A DNA stretch of 29,283 nucleotides from CAZISM01 sp964541895 (GCA_964541895.1 CAZISM010000069.1:1-29283), one strand, 5' to 3'. Positions 8,375 through 17,135 are shown, numbered from the stretch's first letter. The notes: generated by a model not told the origin, from the letters alone. Numbers and translations are program-made.

Positions 8375-8977
8375 ATGAAAGGCGTCTTGGTACGCCGGAT
8401 CTGCACCGTTCTTTTGTTTTCCGCCTTGTTGTTTGCTGGTCACCCCCAGGTTGAAGCGGATAAAATCCTGTTAAAAGATCATCGGCCCATCGTGTTGCAT
8501 AACCTGCCGCGCACGCCTGTTGATAAAGCCCGATATCCGGTCATCGATATGCACACCCACGGCAGTTATGCCAATACCCCGGAACAGGTAAAAGCGTGGC
8601 TCAATGTCATGGATGAAACGGGAGTAGAGAAATCTATCGTCTTGACGGCTGCCCATGGCGCCGAGTTTGACCGATTGTACGAACTCTTTGCCCCGTATCC
8701 GGCTCGTTTTGAAGTGTGGTGCGGATTTGATTACACAGGATACGACCAACCGGGCTATGGCCCGGCAGTGGTCAGGGAACTGGAGCGTTGCTTTGCCAAA
8801 GGGGCGACCGGAGTAGGTGAATTGGGCGACAAAGGCAAGGGAATGTTCTATTGCAAGCCTGAAGCCTGGGGCATGCATCCGGACGATCCGCGCCTGGATC
8901 CGCTCTTTACCGCCTGCCACATGGTTTTGATTCCGGTCAGATCATGCCATGAGAATGCGCCGGGCTATCGTGGCTGA
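8375..8977 (+). CDS. Secreted amidohydrolase-2-type metal hydrolase, C-terminally truncated
   Basis: 200 residues. A signal peptide (MKGVLVRRICTVLLFSALLFAG, about 1-28) precedes the start of a TIM-barrel amidohydrolase. YPVIDMHTHG (about 53-62) supplies the first metal-binding His pair, EQVKAWLNVMDETGVEKSIVLTA the next beta-alpha unit, and GATGVGELGDKGKGMFYCKPEAWGMHPDDPRLDPLF (about 145-185) the characteristic middle of the family. Full-length relatives continue for at least another 130-180 residues with further metal ligands. Here the frame loses resemblance after the LDPLF.AC position and stops. No clear continuation is visible in the other frames, only a vaguely similar stretch. It is probably a decayed gene or one cut by a deletion. 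A GAAAGGATG ribosome site precedes the ATG. Confidence 0.6.
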   Translation: MKGVLVRRICTVLLFSALLFAGHPQVEADKILLKDHRPIVLHNLPRTPVDKARYPVIDMHTHGSYANTPEQVKAWLNVMDETGVEKSIVLTAAHGAEFDRLYELFAPYPARFEVWCGFDYTGYDQPGYGPAVVRELERCFAKGATGVGELGDKGKGMFYCKPEAWGMHPDDPRLDPLFTACHMVLIPVRSCHENAPGYRG

Positions 8978-9342
8978 CGATAGGCTGTGCCAAAAAACAC
9001 GCCCATGACCTTGATCCATTGATTTGCACTCGCCGTTTCGCAAATTCGCCTATTACACTTGTTTGAGATGAAATCCGGGATTTGTGGTCTCAATGCAATA
9101 GTTATAAATATTTGATAATAAAATAAATATATCGCTGATCTTGTGCTGACTTGCCGTTCTTAACCGAAAGGTCGGCTTAGCAGGCCTCTGGACGGACTGG
9201 ATCGGCTTTAATCACAAAGCACTTGATTTTATATTATTATAATGTTATAATGTTATAATGTTATTTTATGAGCTGATATCCCATTTCGCTATGCCGGCTT
9301 GGGCAGGTCGAAAGTCTACATCTTTAAACTGATGAGGCAACT
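8978..9342. other. Intergenic region, AT-rich, with promoter repeats
   Basis: No gene is seen in 365 bp. The first 100 bp may be the decayed 3' part of the amidohydrolase gene. The middle is strongly AT-rich (9100-9135), and 9238-9259 contains three tandem copies of an 8-bp unit that each spell TATAAT. Confidence 0.5.
9223..9259 (+). promoter_or_regulatory. Promoter with three tandem TATAAT boxes for the second GntR operon
   Basis: TTGATT (9223-9228) is followed by TATAAT at 9238-9243, 9246-9251 and 9254-9259, created by tandem repetition of the octamer TATAATGT. The second box is exactly 17 bp from TTGATT and is the best -10 candidate. The GntR start codon lies about 85 bp downstream. Confidence 0.6.
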
Positions 9343-10083
9343 ATGCAACAGATCAATCAGTCCAGTGCACTCCCGCTGTATTCGCAGCTTTATGAGATTT
9401 TGCATGAACTCATTCTGTGTAAAGCATGGAGGCCGGGTGAGATGATTCCAGCTGAATCGGAATTAATCGAGCAATACAAAGTCAGTCGCATCACCGTGCG
9501 CCGGGTGCTGGATATGCTGGTGAAAGAAGGGCTGGTGTATCGGCAACGCGGCCGTGGTACTTTTGTTGCTCATCCGGCTCTGGAGCATGCGCTCACTCGA
9601 ATCGTCAGCTTTACCGAAGATATGCGTCAGCGTGGTTTTGCCCCGGGCAACAAACTATTATATACCGGATTACTGGCTGCCGATCAGGAGGTTGCCGGCA
9701 AGTTGCAGGTACCGCTGGGCGAAGAGCTGGTGCAGGTGGATCGATTACGTCTGGCCGATGGGGAGCCGATGTGCGTCGAGCAATCTTTTCTCATCCATCG
9801 CTATGTGCCCGGCATTTTACAATACGATTTTGTTGCTAATTCCCTGCGCGACATCAAGTCTAAATGCTATGGAATTCGCTGGGTACGAGCCATGCAAAAC
9901 ATTCGCGCCATTGTATGTCCTGCACATCTGCAAGTGCATCTGGGCGTGAAAGCCAGAGCGCCGTTGCTGTTCATCGAGCGAATTTCTTTTTCACAACATC
10001 ATATTCCTATGGAATATCTGAAAGCCTATTATCGTGCCGATCGCTACAGTTTGTATAACGAGTTATCGGGAGGTGAAGGATGA
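9343..10083 (+). CDS. GntR-family transcriptional regulator with UTRA domain
   Basis: 246 residues. The winged helix (about 8-75) shows LPLYSQLYEILHELIL, the signature WRPGEMIPAESELIEQYKVSRITVRRVLDMLVKEG and the wing RQRGRGTFVA. The UTRA domain follows (FTEDMRQRGFAPGNKLL, VDRLRLADGEPMCVEQSFL, LLFIERISF, and a C-terminal EYLKAYYRADRYSL). It is a typical sugar-responsive repressor. Its stop overlaps the start of the isomerase gene (ATGA), so regulator and enzyme are translationally coupled and share the effector pathway. It is only distantly similar to the regulator at 2250-2972, so the two probably sense different ligands. Confidence 0.93.
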   Translation: MQQINQSSALPLYSQLYEILHELILCKAWRPGEMIPAESELIEQYKVSRITVRRVLDMLVKEGLVYRQRGRGTFVAHPALEHALTRIVSFTEDMRQRGFAPGNKLLYTGLLAADQEVAGKLQVPLGEELVQVDRLRLADGEPMCVEQSFLIHRYVPGILQYDFVANSLRDIKSKCYGIRWVRAMQNIRAIVCPAHLQVHLGVKARAPLLFIERISFSQHHIPMEYLKAYYRADRYSLYNELSGGEG

Positions 10084-11510
10084 AGAAAAAGTTCAAACTC
10101 GGATTGGCGCCCACACGGCGCTATGTTTTTTCCATTGAAGACGCCCATTTTTACAAGAAACGCGTGGAAGCAAAATTAACGGAGTGGCAGATCGATTTTG
10201 TCAACATCGATTCGGTGAATGAAGAAGGGCTGTTGATTCATCTCCAAGATGCGGATCGGGCCGTAGAATATTTTCAGGCTCAGGATGTGGATGCGATTTT
10301 CGCGCCACATGTTAATTTCGGTACAGAGGAAGTGGTGTGCCGACTGGCAAAAAAAATGGGCAAACCATTTTTGCTCTGGGGACCGCGGGATGAAGCGCCA
10401 TTGGAAAACGGTACCCGGCTGCGCGATACCCAGTGCGGCTTGTTTGCCACCAGTAATGTCCTGCAGAAATATGGCGTTCCCTTCTCCTATTGTATCAACT
10501 CCCGTATCGATTCGATGGTTTTTGAACGGGGCGTGCAAACCTTTATGGCGGCCAGTCGTGCAGCCAACGCTTTCCTCAAGGCCCGCATCGGTCAGATCAG
10601 TACACGACCCGGCAATTTCTACACCGTGATCATAAATGAACAGGAGCTGCTTTCTCGCTGGGGCATCGAATTGGTGCCCATCACCCTCGTAGCGGTAGAA
10701 AAAGCGGTACTCCGCATGGTTAAAAATGACAAACGGATTCAGGAAGAGTCCCTGGCCATTCGCAGTCGTATGGGCATTACCGAAACAGATGAAGAGATGC
10801 TGCAACGCATCGCTGCTTTAAAATTATTTATGCTGGACTGGGCGAAACAGGAGAATCTCTCTGCCATCGCGTTTAAGTGTCATGAAGACCTGCAGAAGGC
10901 ATTGGGGATTTATCCCTGTTTCGCGAATGGCGAACTCGCCACATTAGGCGTGCCGGTATGTTGTGAAACGGACATCCATGGTGCATTGAGCGCGGTGCTG
11001 GTGCAGAATGCCTGCGGACATGATCTTGCGCCATTTTTTGCCGACCTTACCATACGGCACCCTGAAAACGACAATGCCGAATTACTCTGGCATTGCGGCA
11101 ATTTCCCGCACAGCTTGGCCAAAAATCCTGAGCAGGCCTTTTTGAGCGGCCATTATGTGATCCCTCCTGGTGAGACAGGGCTTGGCAATTTTCAACTCAA
11201 AGAGGGTCCAGTGACCATCGCCCGGTTCGATGGCATGAATGGTGACTATTCGTTGTTAATGGGCCAGGGTAAAACGTGTGACGGTCCTTATACACGCGGC
11301 ACCTACCTATGGTTTGAGACGCCTGACTGGCCGCAATGGGAAGAGCGTATTATCAACGGACCCTATGTGCATCATGTGGCGGGCATTCATTCCCACTGCT
11401 CGGCAGCGCTGTTTGAGGCCTGCCGGTTCATACCCGGACTGGAGCCTGATCCGGTGCAGCCCACCGATGGCGAGATCAAAAGTTGGTTGAGGGGAGGCGA
11501 TTTAGCATAG
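10080..11510 (+). CDS. L-fucose/L-arabinose isomerase-family protein
   Basis: 476 residues, about the length of FucI/AraA-type enzymes. The N-terminal alpha/beta part (about 1-200) contains DVDAIFAPHVNFGTEEVVCRLAKKMGKPFLLWGPRD (about 69-104), as in the family. The C-terminal part has the putative metal site: KCHEDLQ with Glu269, CCETDIHGALS with Glu296/Asp298, and YVHHVAGIHSH with His431-His439. These correspond in order to the Glu/Asp/His ligands that bind Mn2+ in FucI and AraA. The expected reaction is aldose-ketose isomerisation in the cytoplasm. Sequence divergence means the sugar is open. It overlaps the GntR gene by 4 bp and is followed by a kinase and transketolase halves, which would take the ketose onward. 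Confidence 0.82.
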   Translation: MKKKFKLGLAPTRRYVFSIEDAHFYKKRVEAKLTEWQIDFVNIDSVNEEGLLIHLQDADRAVEYFQAQDVDAIFAPHVNFGTEEVVCRLAKKMGKPFLLWGPRDEAPLENGTRLRDTQCGLFATSNVLQKYGVPFSYCINSRIDSMVFERGVQTFMAASRAANAFLKARIGQISTRPGNFYTVIINEQELLSRWGIELVPITLVAVEKAVLRMVKNDKRIQEESLAIRSRMGITETDEEMLQRIAALKLFMLDWAKQENLSAIAFKCHEDLQKALGIYPCFANGELATLGVPVCCETDIHGALSAVLVQNACGHDLAPFFADLTIRHPENDNAELLWHCGNFPHSLAKNPEQAFLSGHYVIPPGETGLGNFQLKEGPVTIARFDGMNGDYSLLMGQGKTCDGPYTRGTYLWFETPDWPQWEERIINGPYVHHVAGIHSHCSAALFEACRFIPGLEPDPVQPTDGEIKSWLRGGDLA

Positions 11511-11715
11511 TACGTCAGGACACGTTCGACCCTCACCAGGTCGCGTGGTCATCGTGTTGGGATGCTGATTCCACGCGAAAGATAACTTGGCGGAGCCGGG
11601 CCCCGGGCTTGTTTTGATGACAAGGGCAGTCCTGGCTTTTGCCGGCTGCTGGAGCCGCATCGGTTGAACTAACCAATGTGAAATTCGTTGTCCAGAAACG
11701 AAAGGAGCAGGTGGA

Positions 11716-12681
11716 ATGGATCTCGTTTGCTTGGGCGAGTTTATCATGGATATGCTTGCCGTTGAAACAGATTGCGGCCTGGCTGATGTAGCAGCCTTTA
11801 AGCCAACCCCTGGTGGTGCTCCTGCCAATGTAGCTGTGGCCGGTTCGCGTCTCGGCTGTTCTGCTGCCTTTCTGGGCATGGTGGGTGATGATGTGTTTGG
11901 CCGGCGATTGGCAGATATGTTGGCGCAGGAGCGGGTTGACACCAGGGGAATGCGATTTACACAGCAGGCCCGTACCACGCTCAATTTTATTGCCCTTCCA
12001 GAGGTCAATCATCCCGAGTTTTTATTTTATCGCAATCCTGGCGCTGACACCCAATTGTCAACCATGGACCTGGATGTCGATGTATTGACCGAAACCCGAA
12101 TCTTCCACTTTGGATCCCTCAGTCTGTCGCAAGAGCCGATAAGGAGTGCCACGCTGTACGCTATTGCAGCCGTCAGAGCGGTGGGAGCATATGTTTCCTT
12201 TGATGTAAATTATCGCCCAACCTGTTGGTATGATCCCGAGGCAGCGCGTGAGAGCATCTTTTCGGTAATCCCGCAAGCAGATTTGCTGAAAATGAATCAA
12301 GATGAACTGTCTTTTCTGTGCAGAGAGCAGGAACTTGATGCGGCTTGTCTGGCGTTGCTGCAGAGAGGTCCTTCGCTTTGTGTTATAACCTTGGGAGCTT
12401 CCGGCTGCTATTTCCGCACCGCATCAGGAGGCGGCTTGGTCCCCGGCTTTAGCGTCGACGCGTGTGATGCTTCTGGTTGTGGCGATGCGTTCAGCGCCGC
12501 GTTGTTGTACCAGTTGTTACAGGGGGAGCCTGGGTCTGCTGAGGGAAATTTGCAAAGATTGGCTGACAGTCTGCGTTTCGCAAATGCCGCTGGCGCCATC
12601 ACCGCCACGGTTCATGGTGTCATACCAGCGCTGCCTTCGCTGGAACAGATTCATACTTTTTTAAAGAGGAGTTATTGTTAA
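11716..12681 (+). CDS. PfkB-family carbohydrate kinase (fructokinase-like)
   Basis: 321 residues of standard family length. Signatures are GEFIMDMLAV at the start, PGGAPANVAVAGSRLG (about 32-47, PfkB signature 1), FLGMVGDDVFGRRLADMLAQERVDT (about 52-76), SFDVNYRPTCW (about 161-171) and KMNQDELSFL (about 192-201). The catalytic loop reads CDASGCGDAF with Asp257 as the base; most relatives have GAGD, here GCGD. It most resembles ketose kinases such as fructokinase and KDG kinase, fitting phosphorylation of the ketose from the upstream isomerase. The ribosome site is AAAGGAG before ATG. A 205-bp gap separates it from the isomerase, with an inverted repeat CGCGTGG/CCACGCG (11542-11548, 11571-11577). 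Confidence 0.9.
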   Translation: MDLVCLGEFIMDMLAVETDCGLADVAAFKPTPGGAPANVAVAGSRLGCSAAFLGMVGDDVFGRRLADMLAQERVDTRGMRFTQQARTTLNFIALPEVNHPEFLFYRNPGADTQLSTMDLDVDVLTETRIFHFGSLSLSQEPIRSATLYAIAAVRAVGAYVSFDVNYRPTCWYDPEAARESIFSVIPQADLLKMNQDELSFLCREQELDAACLALLQRGPSLCVITLGASGCYFRTASGGGLVPGFSVDACDASGCGDAFSAALLYQLLQGEPGSAEGNLQRLADSLRFANAAGAITATVHGVIPALPSLEQIHTFLKRSYC

Positions 12682-12695
12682 TTATTGGAGGTCTG

Positions 12696-13535
12696 ATGAA
12701 ACAAAATACGCCCGCACAACTTGATCTGTCCGCGCTTAAAAAATGGACGCAGGATTTGCGATGCGAGGTTTTGGATATGACCACACGCTACGCGGGACAT
12801 GCATCCAGTTGTTTTTCTTGCACTGAAATCATGACGGTGCTTTATTTCGCCGGCATATTAAAGCATAACCCCCAAGATCCTCAGTGGCCGGACCGGGATC
12901 GGTTTATTCTTAGCAAAGGTCATGCCGCGCCGCTGCTTTATGCGGTGTTGGCCTATGCCGGTTATTTCGACAAAAGGGAGTTGAGCACATTTCGCGAAAT
13001 TCATAGTGGATTTCACGGCCATCCCATTCAGGGCTGCAAACCGGGGGTTGAAGTAACCAGTGGCTCTCTGGGCCAGGGTTTGTCTTTCGGATTGGGTCAG
13101 GTTTTGGCGGCGCGCGTTCAAAAACAGGATTATCATGCCTTTGTATTGTTGGGTGATGGTGAATGCCAGGAAGGCCAGATTTGGGAAGCGGCGATGGCGG
13201 CCGGACACTACAGGGCTGATCGACTGTTGGCTGTCATCGACCACAATAAATATCAACAAAATGGACCCATTAGTCGTGAAATGGATCTGGCGCCGTTCGC
13301 GGATAAATGGCGGGCTTTTGGCTGGCATGTCGTAGAAGTGGACGGCCATGACATGGTTGCCTTGTATGAAACTCTACAAAAGATCAAGCGGATAGCCGGG
13401 CAGCCATCTGTTGTTATCGCGCACACCGTCAAAGGCAAGGGGGTTTCTTTTGTCGAGGCGGATTATACGTTTCATGGCCGCCCCTTGACAGCGGAACAGA
13501 ATAAAAAGGCGAAAGAGGAGATACTATGCAATTAG
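12696..13535 (+). CDS. Transketolase, N-terminal (TPP-binding) subunit
   Basis: 279 residues from the ATG at 12696, which has TTGGAGG just before it; the frame is open slightly further upstream to a TTG with no support. This is the pyrophosphate-binding half of a split transketolase: SKGHAAPLLYAVLAYAGYF, GHPIQGCKPGVEVTSGSLGQGLSFGLG, and the TPP/Mg motif GDGECQEGQIWEAAMAAGHY ending in the DHNKYQQNG segment. With the next gene it forms the full enzyme, moving two-carbon ketol units between sugar phosphates. The stop overlaps the C-half gene by 10 bp. Split transketolases are common in bacterial sugar-catabolic clusters and often serve a dedicated pathway. Confidence 0.93.
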   Translation: MKQNTPAQLDLSALKKWTQDLRCEVLDMTTRYAGHASSCFSCTEIMTVLYFAGILKHNPQDPQWPDRDRFILSKGHAAPLLYAVLAYAGYFDKRELSTFREIHSGFHGHPIQGCKPGVEVTSGSLGQGLSFGLGQVLAARVQKQDYHAFVLLGDGECQEGQIWEAAMAAGHYRADRLLAVIDHNKYQQNGPISREMDLAPFADKWRAFGWHVVEVDGHDMVALYETLQKIKRIAGQPSVVIAHTVKGKGVSFVEADYTFHGRPLTAEQNKKAKEEILCN

Positions 13536-14506
13536 GCGCCCGAGCTGGACTCAGGTCCACCAAAACACAGTTGCGTGATATATTTGGTGAAGCGTTATTG
13601 GATGCGGCCAAAAGCGATCTCAGAATTGTGGTACTGGACGGTGATCTGGGTAATTCCAATGGTGCTGCGTTCGTCCGAAACACCCTTCCGGATCGTTTTT
13701 TCAACTTGGGTATCGCAGAAGCCAATCTGGTCGGTGTCGGCGCTGGCATGGCGGCTGCAGGATTGATCCCTTTTATTGTCAGTTTCCCATCTTTCCTTTT
13801 GTGCAACGCCTTTGATCAAATTCGTTTGCAAATTGCCATGGCTTCACTCAATGTTAAGCTGGTCGGCAGCCACAGTGGATTGACTCCTGGACGGGAAGGT
13901 GCGCCGCCGATGAGCATTGAGGATTATGCTCTGGCCGGAGGAATGCCTACCATGGTCATTCTGGTCCCCAGCGATCCGGCGACCATGAAAAAAACAGTGC
14001 AGGCAGCGGCAAAATGTGTAGGTCCGGTTTATATTCGTTCCAGTCGAGAAGCCTTGCCGCATATCTATGCAGAGGATGATTGTCCCTTTCAGATCGGCAA
14101 AGCCATCAGAGTGCGTGAGGGCCAGGACGTCACCCTTATCGCCTGCGGATTAATGGTCAGCGTGGCCCTGGATGCGGCCACACTGCTGGTGGAGCAGGGC
14201 GTGCAGGCGCGGGTTTTGGACATGCACACGTTGCGCCCCATGGACGCGGAAGCCGTCATTTCTGCTGCACGGGAGACCGGCGCCATTGTGACGGCTGAAG
14301 AGCACCTGATCCGCGGCGGCATGGGCGCTCAGGTGGCGCAAATCGTAACGGCGCATGTCCCGGTGCCGATGCGGTTTATCGGTATCGATGAAAAATATTC
14401 GGATTCGGGCTCTCTGCCAGAATTGATGAAGGAGCATAAATTGACGGCAGAAGATATCGCTCATGCCGCCATGAACGCTGTGGCTGCCAAGGAGATGAAA
14501 CGATGA
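13526..14506 (+). CDS. Transketolase, C-terminal subunit
   Basis: 326 residues. It holds the pyrimidine-binding domain, with FNLGIAEANLVGVGAGMAAAGLIPF (about 53-76) containing the Glu that activates TPP, and the C-terminal domain (VLDMHTLRPMDAEAVISAA, about 230-250; TAEEHLIRGGMGAQVAQI, about 255-275). It complements the N-half encoded just before it. Its stop overlaps the next start (ATGA), so N-half, C-half and the dehydrogenase form one tightly coupled unit. Confidence 0.93.
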   Translation: MQLGARAGLRSTKTQLRDIFGEALLDAAKSDLRIVVLDGDLGNSNGAAFVRNTLPDRFFNLGIAEANLVGVGAGMAAAGLIPFIVSFPSFLLCNAFDQIRLQIAMASLNVKLVGSHSGLTPGREGAPPMSIEDYALAGGMPTMVILVPSDPATMKKTVQAAAKCVGPVYIRSSREALPHIYAEDDCPFQIGKAIRVREGQDVTLIACGLMVSVALDAATLLVEQGVQARVLDMHTLRPMDAEAVISAARETGAIVTAEEHLIRGGMGAQVAQIVTAHVPVPMRFIGIDEKYSDSGSLPELMKEHKLTAEDIAHAAMNAVAAKEMKR

Positions 14507-15789
14507 TGTATCAAGAGCTTTTAAAATTGTCAGCTGAACATAAGCCTATCCGCATCGGCGTCAGCGGCGCCGGATGGATGGCAAGCGGCTTTATCAGCCA
14601 GGTTCAGCAGATGAAAGGCATGACCGTCAACGTGGTGGCTGATGAAAACGTTCAAGCGGCCGCGGAAGCTTATCTTGCCGTCGGCGTGCCTCGTGATCAG
14701 ATGGCAGAGTGCAACTCGATTGCCAAAGCCATGGACGCGTTGCGGCATGATAAAAAAGTGGTCACCGGGTCCTACTCGTTGGCAGCACAGTTGCCTTTGG
14801 TGGATATTGTCGCCGATGTAACGCCCTGGCCGTCCACGGGAGCGGAGACCGCCTATGCCTGTATACAACACAAGAAGGACATCGTTCTAGTCAATATCGA
14901 GGCCGATGTGACCGTGGGGCGTATTTTAAAAAAATTGGCCCATGATGCCGGCATTTTATATACCGTCTCTTCCGGGGACGAACCCGGTTGTTTGGCCGAG
15001 CTTTGGGATTTTGTCGTCGCGCTGGGGCTTGAACCTATCGTCATCGGCAAAGGCAAGAACAATCCCATGAATCCGTCCGCCACACCGGAGACCGTTGCAG
15101 AGTCTGCTGCCCAGTCCAAGAAAGATCCTTATCAAGTAGCCTCTTATGTGGATGGTACCAAAACCATGTTTGAGATGACCTGCGCGGCCAATGCGCTGGG
15201 CTGCCGGCCTATGAAGCGAGGTATGGTCGGCCCCGTGGCCACCTTTGATACTGTGACGGAAATTTATCGGTTAGTGCAAGATGGTGGCATTGCCCCATCA
15301 CCGTCCAGGATCGATTTTGTTCAGGGCAAATCCATGTCCGGTGGCGTGTTTATCACGGCGCTGGCGCATAATCCTCGCATCGCAGCTGATTTGGCTTATA
15401 TGGGAACCAAAGGCAAAGGCAACTATTTTACGTTTTTCCGTCCGTATCATCTCTGGTTTCTGGAAGCACCGCTCTCGGTGGCAAGAGCTTTTATCCGCAA
15501 ACAGCCGACGCTGGTGCCCAGGGATGAGCCGTTTGCGGATGTGTTTACCATTGCGAAAAAAAAATTGCAACCTGGAGATACATTGGATACTTTTGGCGGC
15601 TATACGTTTTATGGTCAAACCGATCTGGCTGAAGAGGTCAAGCGGTTAAACGGCTTGCCGGTGGGCCTGGCGCCAGGCGCAAAGCTCATCACGACGGTTC
15701 AAGCCGGAGAGATCATTACCTGGCAGGATGTGAAGCTGGATGAGACCAGTACGGTGGTAAAACTGCGACGTCAGCAGGATGCTATGTAA
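14503..15789 (+). CDS. COG4091-type NAD(P)-dependent oxidoreductase with C-terminal SAF domain
   Basis: 428 residues. A Rossmann fold opens the protein (IRIGVSGAGWMASGF, about 16-30), followed by a homoserine-dehydrogenase-like catalytic part (VVADENVQAAAEAYLAVGV; VLVNIEADVTVGRIL; SSGDEPGCLAELWDF, about 160-175). A C-terminal SAF domain (about 375-420: GLPVGLAPGAKLITTVQAGEIITWQDVKL) resembles sialate synthase/altronate dehydratase SAF modules. Proteins of this architecture occur in polyol and sugar-acid catabolic clusters, but most have no assigned reaction. Translational coupling with the transketolase pair implies it acts in the same pathway, perhaps oxidising a sugar or sugar alcohol; that is inference. 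A short GGCG/CGCC hairpin (15796-15807) lies after the stop. Confidence 0.8.
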   Translation: MMYQELLKLSAEHKPIRIGVSGAGWMASGFISQVQQMKGMTVNVVADENVQAAAEAYLAVGVPRDQMAECNSIAKAMDALRHDKKVVTGSYSLAAQLPLVDIVADVTPWPSTGAETAYACIQHKKDIVLVNIEADVTVGRILKKLAHDAGILYTVSSGDEPGCLAELWDFVVALGLEPIVIGKGKNNPMNPSATPETVAESAAQSKKDPYQVASYVDGTKTMFEMTCAANALGCRPMKRGMVGPVATFDTVTEIYRLVQDGGIAPSPSRIDFVQGKSMSGGVFITALAHNPRIAADLAYMGTKGKGNYFTFFRPYHLWFLEAPLSVARAFIRKQPTLVPRDEPFADVFTIAKKKLQPGDTLDTFGGYTFYGQTDLAEEVKRLNGLPVGLAPGAKLITTVQAGEIITWQDVKLDETSTVVKLRRQQDAM

Positions 15790-15917
15790 GCGGACGGCGG
15801 CGACGCCACTTTTAAGCCAATCGGCATTATTGAAACAACGACACATTTTTCAGAACGCCAAGGCAGGAGTTGCACTTTTTCTCAGCTCTGCCGTGATTAC
15901 AAAAGGAGGTTAGTACT

Positions 15918-17135
15918 ATGCCGCTTTCCCCGAAGGCACTTGTAGGCTTGGGACTGTGTCTGTCCTCAATGCTGCTGGCCCAAACCCGCCAGTACAAATG
16001 GCAGCATGTGTCCAGTACAACCGGAGAATTACCAGTACCCAACAGCGGTGGTCAGCAGACATCGTGCACGGTTTTTGACATTGATAAGGATGGATACAAA
16101 GATATCGTCATCACTGAGCGCACACAGACACCAACGGTGATCTGGATCCGTCATACGGCCCAGGGTTGGACCAAACAACCTATTGAAACTGGCTATGTGC
16201 GACCGGAAGCTGGCTCTGAGGCCTTTGATATTGACGGGGACGGGGATTTGGATTTTATGACTGGCGGGGATGGCACCAGCAATCATATCTGGTGGTGGGA
16301 GAATCCCTATCCCCACTTTGACCCGCAGAAAGGGTGGACCCGTCGTTTGATCAAGGATTTTGGCGGCAACAAACAGCACGATCAAATGTTCGGCGACTTT
16401 GATGGCGACAACCGCCCAGAGTTGGTTTTCTGGAATCAAAAAGAGTGTAAACTGTACCTGGCGGATATTCCGGGAAACGTGCGCGGGGCCAAATCCTGGG
16501 CGTGCAGTGAAATCTACTCATGGACCGAATTTGGAGAAATGCAGCAGCGGGGCTGGTATCCTTCTTTCAAAGCGATTAATGAACACGAAGGATTCGCCAA
16601 GGCTGATATCGACGGCGACGGCAAATTGGATATCATCGGCGGTGGCCGTTGGTTTAAGCACATCACCGGTACTCAATTCCAGGAGAATATCATCGACGCC
16701 GGCTATGCTTTCAGTCGTGCCGGTGTCGGACAACTTGTTGAAGGCGGCCGACCAGAGGTCGTGCTGGTCGTCGGCGACGGTATAGCCCCCCTGATGATGT
16801 ACGAGTGGATCCATGGCACATGGGTTGGAAAAGAAATTATCAAAGAGATCGATGGCGGTCATTCTTTGGCATTGCTGGATTTTGATGGAGACGGTCATTT
16901 GGATATTTGGAACGCTGAAATGCGGTTGGGCGACACCAATCCGGATGCGAAAAATCAGGTTTTGTTCGGCGACGGCCAGGGGCACTTTGTGCCCATGTTG
17001 ATTTCATCCGGCATCTGCCTGCATGAATCAAAAGTGGTGGATCTTGATGGAGACGGCGATTACGACATTGTCGGCAAACCATACTCTTGGAACGCGCCAC
17101 GATTGGATATTTGGCTAAATGAAGGCCAAAGATGA
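15918..17135 (+). CDS. Secreted FG-GAP/VCBS-repeat beta-propeller protein (copy 1)
   Basis: 405 residues with a signal peptide (MPLSPKALVGLGLCLSSMLLAQ). The rest is built of repeats each ending in a calcium-loop-like D.D.DG..D motif: DIDKDGYKDIV, DIDGDGDLDFM, DFDGDNRPELV, DIDGDGKLDII, DFDGDGHLDIW, DLDGDGDYDIV. This is the integrin-like FG-GAP/VCBS propeller pattern. A family-specific block, IWWWENPYPHFDPQKGW with GGGRWFKH and HEGFAKAD, is shared with the proteins at 17194 and 21691. Such propellers usually bind carbohydrate or protein outside the cytoplasm; no catalytic motif is evident. The start is preceded by AAAGGAGG. It is a tandem paralogue of the next gene, with near-identical DNA stretches such as around 16535-16560 and 17817-17842. 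Confidence 0.85.
   Translation: MPLSPKALVGLGLCLSSMLLAQTRQYKWQHVSSTTGELPVPNSGGQQTSCTVFDIDKDGYKDIVITERTQTPTVIWIRHTAQGWTKQPIETGYVRPEAGSEAFDIDGDGDLDFMTGGDGTSNHIWWWENPYPHFDPQKGWTRRLIKDFGGNKQHDQMFGDFDGDNRPELVFWNQKECKLYLADIPGNVRGAKSWACSEIYSWTEFGEMQQRGWYPSFKAINEHEGFAKADIDGDGKLDIIGGGRWFKHITGTQFQENIIDAGYAFSRAGVGQLVEGGRPEVVLVVGDGIAPLMMYEWIHGTWVGKEIIKEIDGGHSLALLDFDGDGHLDIWNAEMRLGDTNPDAKNQVLFGDGQGHFVPMLISSGICLHESKVVDLDGDGDYDIVGKPYSWNAPRLDIWLNEGQR

Noticed and set aside
11590..11620. GC-rich self-complementary stretch after the isomerase gene followed by TTGTTTT
   Set aside because: The best pairing leaves only about four stable base pairs with a usable loop, too weak to call a terminator.
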